Source: CAYFIW01 sp964500645
GTDB taxonomy: Bacteria; Chloroflexota; Dehalococcoidia; Lucifugimonadales; UBA826
DNA length: 6,609 nt
Assembly (NCBI GenBank): GCA_964500645.1
Contig: CAZCOH010000077.1
Span: forward strand, 1 to 6,609
Reading direction: 5' to 3'
The notes below the pieces were generated by a model. The model was not told where the DNA came from. It made no database searches and worked only from the letters and a program-made list of their open reading frames with translations. Positions within the stretch are counted from its first letter, which is position 1. The number at the start of each line of letters is the position of its first letter. Made by a program: the position numbers and the translations under genes. This document shows positions 1-6,200 of this stretch, in pieces.

Positions 1-46
1 CCAGATTGCACGGTGACTGGAGTGCAGACGTGTGCTCTGCCGATCT
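1..46 (+). other. Illumina adapter contamination at contig end
   Basis: Bases 13-46 match the 34-nt Illumina multiplexing read-2 adapter, which begins GTGACTGGAG and ends CCGATCT. There are only two mismatches, at 24 and 39, and both read G where the adapter has T. Bases 1-6 (CCAGAT) differ by one base from the CGAGAT that precedes the index in the standard i7 primer. This would make 7-12 (TGCACG) a six-base index, which is a weaker inference. The stretch is library-derived and is not part of the genome. Any protein start placed inside it, such as the GTG at 32, is artificial. Confidence 0.93.
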
Positions 47-3000
47 GTTATATATATGGAGGTTGCTACACCCGACGCACCGAATCTTCAGGCAGGTTCT
101 GATAACGGGGAATCGAGCACAGATAACGCCACAACCCTTTCTGATCTCGGGTTTGACCTATCGGGGTTTATTAATACATGGAAGTTGTATCGCAACGATG
201 AAGAGGTCAAATCTGGTGCAGGTGCTTATGCTGAAGTGCAAGATGTTCCTGAAGGGACTCACACGTTCACTATGACGTCCCTCGATGCCCAGGGTAATGA
301 GAGTGATCATTCACCTGGTTTAATGATCACAGTCACGTCAGTTCCTATACCCGACGCACCGGATCTTCAGGCAGGTTCTGATAACGGGGAATCGAGTACA
401 GATAACCTTACAACCCTTTCTGATCTCAGGTTCGATCTATCGGGGTTTATTAATACATGGAAGTTGTATCGCAACGGTGAAGAGGTCAAATCTGGTGATG
501 GGGCTCTCGCTTTAGTGCAAGATGTTCCGGAAGGGACTCACACGTTTACTTTGTCGTCTCTCGATGCCCAGGGTAAAGAGAGTGATCATTCACCCGGTTT
601 AACAGTTACAGTCACGTCGGTTGCTACACCTGACGCACCGGATCTTCAGGCAGGTTTTGATAACGGGGAATCGAGTACAGATAACGTAACAACCGCTTCT
701 ACTCTCAGGTTTGATCTATCGGGGCTTCTACAATATACCGGTACTGCTTGGAAGTTCTATCGCAACGGTCAAGAGATCAAATCAGGATCAGGGAATTTCG
801 TTCAAGTGGAAGATATTTCCGAAGGTACTCACACGTTCACTGTGGTGTCCCTTGATGGCGGGGGTAAAGAGAGTGATCAGTCACCCGGGTTGACTGTCAC
901 CGTTATTTCTGAACCCCAGGGAATAAACATCCCTGATGCTAACCTAGCTGCTAAAGTGAGTGAGGCTCTGAATAAATCCAGTGGGGATACTATCACCGCA
1001 GAGGAGATGGCGACTCTCACATCTTTGCAGGTAGGTGGTAGCGGGATCAGTGACCTCACAGGACTTGAATATGCGGTCAACATAACTGATCTCAGGATCT
1101 GGAGTAACCAAATAACTGACCTCGGCCCGCTGGCCTATATGACCAAGCTTGAAACACTTTATTCATATGGGAACAGTGTTGACAGCATAAGTCCCCTGGC
1201 AAATCTTACGGAGTTAAATTTCTTAAACTCAGGCTGGATTGGTGATGGTGACATAAGTCCACTGACAAATTTGACTAAGTTGGGGACTCTCTGGCTGATT
1301 GGTAGTAATGTAAGTGATATAAGCCCACTTTCCAATTTGACCAATCTTACTTATCTTCAACTTGGGAACAATGGGTTAACTGATATCAGTGCCCTTTCTA
1401 CGCTTACTAATCTGTGGTTCTTAAATATATCGAACAATAACATCACGGACTACAGTCCTCTTAATTCACTGACCAACCTGACAAATTTACAGTCTGATCA
1501 GCCAACATGGCCGGGCGACACAGGGACGGTTTCAGTCCATGAATCAGCTTATTTCAACATTGGAAGTGGATCCATGACGTGGTCCATTGCGGGAGGGCAA
1601 AAAGGATATTTCTATAGTGGGAGTGGACTTAGCATAGCTAACGTAAATACTGGTAACCCTGCAAGTTGTGGTGGGTCAATGGATTCGATGCAGACTTCTT
1701 ACCAAGGAGCATTCTCTCTGGGTGCCCTAACAGACGTCTCTTCTTACACATACACTTCCTCTACAGTTGGATTATGTGCCTTAAATTATTCAGGGGACGG
1801 CGGTAATGACGGATTACTGGTTTTTAAACAGGGGGACAGGTATGGGGTACTCCAATTCACGAGTATAGTCAGTAATAATCTGACTCTGGACTGGTGGTTA
1901 GGAGATCCTGGAGTGACAGATTTCTCAACAGCTCCGGTCGGCAATTATCAGCAACCTCCAGTCATCGATTTCTCCGCTTTAGTTTCTGATGTAACTGGGC
2001 CAGAGATCGAATATGTTGAAGCATCGGATGATTCGGCAGTTTCTGGTGATGAGGTGTATGTGTATGTAGGCTTCGACGATGATAGCGCAATGGACAGGAT
2101 TGCACTGGGTGTAAAAAATCCTGGAGGTACCGTTCAATACTTCAATTGTTATGACGATTCTTCCTCAGGTGAGTGTGAGTTTACTCTAACCATAGGGGAA
2201 GGTCATTTTGCCCAGGCGGGAGAATACAGTATAGATAATGTACAAGGCTACGATGAGCATGGAAACTCGACGGTCGAATTGAGTGCTTACTCTGATCTGG
2301 ACATGCCTACTTTTACAGTCTCGGGTGGAGTTTCTGATGTAACTGGGCCAGAGATCGAATATGTTGAAGCATCGGATGATTCGGCAGTTTCTGGTGATGA
2401 GGTGTATGTGTATGTAGGCTTCGACGATGATAGCGCAATGGACAGGATTGCACTGGGTGTAAAAAATCCTGGAGGTACCGTTCAATACTTCAATTGTTAT
2501 GACGATTCTTCCTCAGGTGAGTGTGAGTTTACTCTAACCATAGGGGAAGGTCATTTTGCCCAGGCGGGAGAATACAGTATAGATAATGTACAAGGCTACG
2601 ATGAGCATGGAAACTCGACTATTATATTAAGTTCTTCAGCTCAACTGTACTGGGATTATGATATGCCCACGTTTACAGTCGTTGAGGATAATGCAGTCGA
2701 TGAAAGTGTTGGAGACTGGGAGGGTGAGACGGGGACAATTGTTACCGACGATGCGATGGCAACAGGAGGAATGGTGGACATAAATTTGCCGACTGGAACA
2801 GTTAGTTTCTCAATAGGAGCAGATCAGCGCGGTTGGCTGTATGCATTCGGGGACTTTCAAGTTGCCCGGTTAACCTCCAGCAGCTCCTGTACTACTATGG
2901 AAGCCTCCGGGTATGAAGGTTTTGCGAGGCCCGATGATATTGGGGATGCTTCTTCATATAGTTATTCCGGTGGGTCTATTTTCTTTGGAACAACAACCCT

Positions 3001-3208
3001 TACTCCGTACTACGATTATTGCTGGATGGGGTTAATGTTGTTTTTCCATAATGGACAGTACGGTCTGTTGGACTTCAGAGATCTGCCTGGAAATGGAAAT
3101 TGGAAACTTACTGTGGATTACTGGGTTGCAGACCAGGGTGTAACAGACTTCTCAACGGCTCCCTCTGAAAATGATTTTCATGGATCTACCGTAGTTTCAC
3201 CCTTTTAA
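47..3208 (+). CDS. Multidomain surface/secreted protein: Ig-like repeats, internalin-type LRRs, unrecognised Cys-pair domains (5' partial)
   Basis: This is a large modular extracellular protein, probably for adhesion or ligand binding; I recognise no enzyme motif. The frame is open back to base 17, but bases before about 47 are adapter, so the true start and any signal peptide are missing. A GTG at 32 is adapter-derived and the ATG at 56 is only an internal methionine. Counting residues from base 32, the order is three Ig-like repeats (11-293), an internalin-like N-cap plus about seven leucine-rich repeats (297-487), unrecognised domain copy 1 (493-635), two nearly identical Ig-like beta domains (about 650-760 and 767-880) and unrecognised domain copy 2 (896-1044). 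The protein ends at TAA 3206-3208 after ...VVSPF, with no membrane helix or sorting motif. Attachment to the cell, if any, would need a lost N-terminal anchor or a partner. The unrecognised domain is shared with the next gene, implying a joint role. Cysteines appear as pairs within modules, which fits an exported, disulfide-stabilised protein. Confidence 0.9.
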   Translation, partial: VIYMEVATPDAPNLQAGSDNGESSTDNATTLSDLGFDLSGFINTWKLYRNDEEVKSGAGAYAEVQDVPEGTHTFTMTSLDAQGNESDHSPGLMITVTSVPIPDAPDLQAGSDNGESSTDNLTTLSDLRFDLSGFINTWKLYRNGEEVKSGDGALALVQDVPEGTHTFTLSSLDAQGKESDHSPGLTVTVTSVATPDAPDLQAGFDNGESSTDNVTTASTLRFDLSGLLQYTGTAWKFYRNGQEIKSGSGNFVQVEDISEGTHTFTVVSLDGGGKESDQSPGLTVTVISEPQGINIPDANLAAKVSEALNKSSGDTITAEEMATLTSLQVGGSGISDLTGLEYAVNITDLRIWSNQITDLGPLAYMTKLETLYSYGNSVDSISPLANLTELNFLNSGWIGDGDISPLTNLTKLGTLWLIGSNVSDISPLSNLTNLTYLQLGNNGLTDISALSTLTNLWFLNISNNNITDYSPLNSLTNLTNLQSDQPTWPGDTGTVSVHESAYFNIGSGSMTWSIAGGQKGYFYSGSGLSIANVNTGNPASCGGSMDSMQTSYQGAFSLGALTDVSSYTYTSSTVGLCALNYSGDGGNDGLLVFKQGDRYGVLQFTSIVSNNLTLDWWLGDPGVTDFSTAPVGNYQQPPVIDFSALVSDVTGPEIEYVEASDDSAVSGDEVYVYVGFDDDSAMDRIALGVKNPGGTVQYFNCYDDSSSGECEFTLTIGEGHFAQAGEYSIDNVQGYDEHGNSTVELSAYSDLDMPTFTVSGGVSDVTGPEIEYVEASDDSAVSGDEVYVYVGFDDDSAMDRIALGVKNPGGTVQYFNCYDDSSSGECEFTLTIGEGHFAQAGEYSIDNVQGYDEHGNSTIILSSSAQLYWDYDMPTFTVVEDNAVDESVGDWEGETGTIVTDDAMATGGMVDINLPTGTVSFSIGADQRGWLYAFGDFQVARLTSSSSCTTMEASGYEGFARPDDIGDASSYSYSGGSIFFGTTTLTPYYDYCWMGLMLFFHNGQYGLLDFRDLPGNGNWKLTVDYWVADQGVTDFSTAPSENDFHGSTVVSPF
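62..340 (+). repeat. Ig-like repeat 1 (Big_13-like)
   Basis: This is the first of three tandem 93-97-residue units. It starts VATPDAPNLQAGSDNG and ends HSPGLMITVTSV. The pattern PDLxAxSDxGxSxTDN, then WKLYRNxxEV, then EGTHTFTxxSLDAQGxESDxSPGL is characteristic of bacterial Ig-like domains of the Big_13 type. These domains form stalks on adhesins. The unit is 279 bp and stays in frame. The assignment to that family comes from motif memory and has not been run against a profile. Confidence 0.82.
341..619 (+). repeat. Ig-like repeat 2 (Big_13-like)
   Basis: The second unit is exactly the same length as the first (279 bp) and differs from it at only scattered positions. Long shared stretches include the one encoding GFINTWKLYRN. 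The changes cluster in the loop after KSG (DGALALVQ against AGAYAEVQ in repeat 1), where a surface-exposed loop would be expected. High DNA identity points to recent tandem duplication. Confidence 0.82.
620..910 (+). repeat. Ig-like repeat 3 (diverged)
   Basis: The third unit is 12 bp longer. Where repeats 1 and 2 have GFINTWKLYRN, it has GLLQYTGTAWKFYRN, a four-residue insertion in one loop. Its second half (GNFVQVEDISEG, SLDGGGKESDQSPGL) is also more diverged. It is therefore the oldest branch of the array, or the copy least affected by homogenisation. It leads directly into the leucine-rich repeat cap. Confidence 0.8.
920..1498 (+). other. Internalin-like leucine-rich repeat domain
   Basis: The N-cap reads GINIPDANLAAKVSEALNK followed by ITAEEMATLTSL, the usual lead-in of internalin-type LRR blocks in bacterial and archaeal surface proteins. 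About seven repeats of roughly 22 residues follow, with consensus SPLxNLTxLxxLxLxxNxIxDI. Clear examples are ISDLTGLEYAVNITDLRI, ISPLTNLTKLGTLWLIGSN and ISALSTLTNLWFLNISNNN. The fourth repeat is irregular (NSGWIGDGDISPL). LRR arrays form curved binding surfaces for proteins or glycans; the ligand cannot be read from the sequence. Many NLT tripeptides come from the repeat consensus and should not be taken as evidence of glycosylation. Confidence 0.9.
1508..1936 (+). other. Unrecognised Cys-pair 'RYG/WWLGD/TDFS' domain, copy 1
   Basis: This module of about 143 residues has no family that I can name. It opens WPGDTGTVSV and continues with a beta-rich stretch around GSMTWSIAGGQKGYFY. The conserved cysteines are C546 and C582 (numbered from base 32). 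Between them lies the turn LTDVSSYTYT. After C582 comes the core GLLVFKQGDRYGVLQF, and the module closes with LDWWLGDPGVTDFSTAP. The same landmarks recur at the end of this gene and twice in the next. The alternating hydrophobic pattern suggests an all-beta fold with one disulfide, which is inference. Confidence 0.75.
1981..2271 (+). repeat. 291-bp perfect direct repeat, copy A (Ig-like beta domain)
   Basis: These 291 bp are identical to 2329-2619, offset by 348 bp (116 codons), so the frame is preserved. The encoded module starts SDVTGPEIEYVEASDDSAVS. It is acidic and beta-rich, with cysteines C706 (FNCYDD) and C715 (GECEF) that could pair, and ends GEYSIDNVQGYDEHGNST. It resembles Ig-like or cadherin-like surface domains that often bind calcium through acidic loops. 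I cannot assign a family. Identity stops abruptly at both edges, while the protein homology carries on to DMPTFTV. Confidence 0.97.
2329..2619 (+). repeat. 291-bp perfect direct repeat, copy B (Ig-like beta domain)
   Basis: This is the second copy, identical base for base to 1981-2271 when read across. Downstream it diverges at once: IILSSSAQLYWDYDMPTFTV here, against VELSAYSDLDMPTFTV after copy A. That is a four-residue length difference plus many substitutions. The domain unit is therefore longer than the perfectly repeated DNA. Confidence 0.97.
2717..3163 (+). other. Unrecognised Cys-pair 'RYG/WWLGD/TDFS' domain, copy 2
   Basis: This C-terminal copy of about 149 residues begins WEGETGTIVT. 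It contains TVSFSIGADQRGWLY (compare MTWSIAGGQKGYFY in copy 1), the cysteines C953 and C997, and the turn DIGDASSYSY. The core is GLMLFFHNGQYGLLDF, and the copy ends LTVDYWVADQGVTDFSTAP. It is the more diverged of the two copies in this gene: the usual RYG is QYG and the usual WWLGD is YWVAD. Fourteen further residues follow before the stop. Confidence 0.72.
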
Positions 3209-3268
3209 AATGAATATTTATATGATTTAGTAATCTCTAAAATCGAATTCAGGAACTTACGAAAAGCA
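3209..3268 (+). promoter_or_regulatory. AT-rich intergenic gap with TATA-like box
   Basis: The 60 bp between the genes contain TATTTATAT at 3215-3223, about 50 bp before the second gene's ATG. In an archaeon this could be a TATA box giving a short leader. In a bacterium TATGAT at 3221-3226 could act as a -10 element, although no convincing -35 is visible. The best Shine-Dalgarno candidate is AGGA at 3251-3254, 14 nt before the ATG, which is farther than usual. The gap shows no T-tract terminator. The two genes may be co-transcribed, with an extra internal promoter possible. Confidence 0.25.
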
Positions 3269-6200
3269 ATGAGCGAAAACATGAGTCGAATGTATCTTCC
3301 GGTTGGAGCCTTACTGGTAATAGCCATTGTCCTTGCAATTGTTTTTCTTACTCCGTTTAGAGGCGTAGTAGGTCTTGCTACTGGAGCTCCTTCTTGCGCA
3401 GACTACACTTTTGAAACTGATGTGACAGGGAATATATCTTCAGACAATCTTTTTGATTGTTACTATATAACTGCACAGCAGGGTGATAAATTGGAGGTTC
3501 AATTAACAACACCAGACGGCACTCTTGATGCAGACTTTTTCGAACCTGATGACAGCGTAAACTCTAATGGAACAAACGGTGGATTTACATGGCTGACAGG
3601 ACCCAAGGGCTCTTCAGGTAAAAAAGATGTATTGTTGCCATGGTACGACTCAGATATGCCTGTGAACTCTGTGGTTAAATTCGTGGTTAAGGTTTGGTCA
3701 TATAAACATTTAGATAAAGGTAGTTACACTTTAAATGTCAAATCATTTGGAGGAGGGACGGAATTAGCGAATCAAGAAGCGCCGCAAGAAGCGCCGAAGG
3801 AGGCTAAGTCACAAGAATCTACTGCTTCCACTGACTGGGAAAAATGCCTTGCTGCGGATACTGTAAATCCGGTCTCAGGTTCTATTAATTCTGCAGATCC
3901 ATTTGATTGCTACATTCTTTATCTACAAAGCGGACAGAAGTTTACAGTTACCTACAAATCAGACAACATTACAGAAAAGACCCCGAATGGAATAGCTCTT
4001 GACCTGGACATATTGGGACCTTCCAAGACCGTTACAGATGAGGCTAGTAACGCAGGAACTCAATATCTGTTTACGGCTTCCACCCAGAATAAAACTTTCA
4101 GCGCTGATTCAGGGGAAGGTGAATATAAGGTTAAGGCGTGGTCTTACGGCAATAAGAATCAGGGTAAATACGAGCTTTCTATTAGTCTCGAAGGTGTTTC
4201 AACTTCAGGCCAGAACCAGGGACAAATATCAACCACATCGGGATTGGGCGACGATAAAACCTGTAGTGACATAGACTCTGATAAAACCGTGGAAGGATCA
4301 GTTTTATCTAACAATGTATACGATTGCTATACATTTGACGGGTCGAAAGGTGATGAGATTACAATCATTCTGGAGTCTCCTTCCAAGAAAGCACTGGATG
4401 CGGATCTGTTTACTCCTGGTGGGACCATATCAACAAGTCCGAGTAATACTGGATTTATATGGATCACTTCACAGGGTTCTGAAAGTAAAACTTTCACGTT
4501 GGCTGGAGATGGAACATATACAGTTAAGGCATGGTCCTACGGCAATATGTCAACAGGACCCTATAAGCTAACGGTTAAATATCCACAGGTTGTTAAGGCA
4601 CAGGAAAGCACTCCTGCTCAATCACCCCTAGTAAATGCTCCGGCGGCCAGCCAGGGACAATCCTCGGCTGCCACGCCACAGGCTTCAACCCAGCCACCTC
4701 CTGCTAAACCTGCAGTCGTGGTATCAGAAAAAGACTCATGCGGAAATGAAGTTGCTCCTGATGCAACAAAAGTTTTGCCTGCTGGATGTGACAAGCCGGA
4801 TTTTGCAAATGGAGTGTATGGAATAGTAGAAACGTCGTATGACTCAGCGGCTAAGAATTTCGCTAAAATGTCAACCGTTTCTGAACTCATTGATGGGATT
4901 ATAGTAAGTGGCTCATGGGGAAAAGGGGGCCATCTCAGGTACGCATCATTGTGGCAGGAGGACGGTACAGAAATAGCTGGCAATGATTTAAATCATTGTC
5001 CTGACGGCTATACACAACACCAAATGTATAGAAATTTTGATGAGATAGGAGATGCTTCAAAGCAGAGTTATCCGGTAACGGGATTGGACTTTTTCCGAAC
5101 CTACACACCTAGTACTGATCTTAACGACCCATGTTATTCGGGTATGTTCTTATTCCGGCAAGGCGAGAGGTATGGCGCGGTTCAACTTCTCAGTAACTAT
5201 CAGGCAGCCGAGACTGTAGCAAACAGCACCCCGTGGACCGGTGGCACGATTGGTCGTGTGAGGGTAAAAGAGTCCGATGATTTTGATATCGGGTCCGGAA
5301 AGATGATGTGGTCCGCCTCGTCAGGACAAGAAGGGTATTTTTACACCGAATATGACTTAACTATTGCATCTATACCTTTCTCTGCGCATAACGATTGCGG
5401 AAATTATTCCGGTGCCTCATCCTTCACGGACCTTGTTGACGTTTCAATGTATACATATGCAAAGGGTACGGTAAAGATATGCACGTTGGCTCATGATAGT
5501 AAAGAGTCTAACGGTGGCTTACTTGTTTTCAAGCAAGGTAACAGATATGGAGTTTTACAATTCACAAGGGTTATGTCTGATTACTCTATGGTTATTGATT
5601 GGTGGTTGGGAGATGAAGGTGTAACAGATTTCAGCATGGCTCCGACCGACCAATATATTGCCAAAGAGGGCATTGTACCCACTGAATTTGATAATCCTCC
5701 CCCGTTCATATGGGGCTCCAAGATTGATAGTAAGGCTTCTTTTAAATTCTGGCTCGCAAATCCTGGTGTCACGAGTTTTGCAGACGCCGAATCATGGCCC
5801 GTCTATGAGTCGATTAAATGGCCTTTGTCACTTGCAGACAGACAGCCTGATCCGGATAGAAAACCCATAATGTACACAGGCCAAGACACTTATGAAAAAT
5901 ACACATACTATTGTCCGTGGCATTCACCTGAGTGTGAGGACGGTATAGGGGTCTACAACATTGGAGTTAAACCGGAAGTTGCTAGGGCTGTATATTCCTA
6001 TGGAAGCGACAGGACAGCAGAATCTGTTCTGAAGGAAATATCTGATGCCGGGCTTATTATTGGCGACAATGACTATCATGGTGGACTACCTTTTGTTTAC
6101 AGGAGACCTCCGCAGGCCCTTGGAAAAATGGAGCCGATTATTATAGCCGCTCACTGGTCAGATTCACTTTCAGAGGACGATACCGGTGACAGGTTAGCGA

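Noticed and set aside
32..55. GTG at 32 as the start of the first gene
   Set aside because: It lies inside the adapter, so the start and the residues after it are artificial. The coding region is 5'-truncated.
56..62. ATG at 56, or GGAGG at 58-62 as a ribosome binding site
   Set aside because: No signal peptide follows the ATG; the sequence enters an Ig-like repeat directly. GGAGG has no in-frame start codon at a proper distance and encodes part of the repeat.
62..910. Direct repeats as a CRISPR array or mobile element
   Set aside because: The units are about 280-290 bp, contiguous, in frame and encode Ig-like domains. There are no spacers and no terminal inverted repeats.
2186..2485. Minus-strand open frame of 99 codons
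   Set aside because: It runs antisense through the perfectly repeated domain, has no recognisable protein features, and the plus strand is clearly coding.
3224..3244. Inverted repeat GATTTAG / CTAAAATC as a terminator
   Set aside because: The stem is about 7 bp with a bulge, all but AT-only, and no T-tract follows, so it is too weak to call.
3999..4571. Plus-strand short open frames in another phase
   Set aside because: They overlap PPC domains 2 and 3 in the continuous frame from 3269, whose motifs are clear. The alternative frames show no motif.
4618..4983. Minus-strand open frame of 121 codons
   Set aside because: It is antisense to the Pro/Ala/Gln linker and domain copy 3 of the second gene. 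Biased linker composition readily leaves the opposite strand open.
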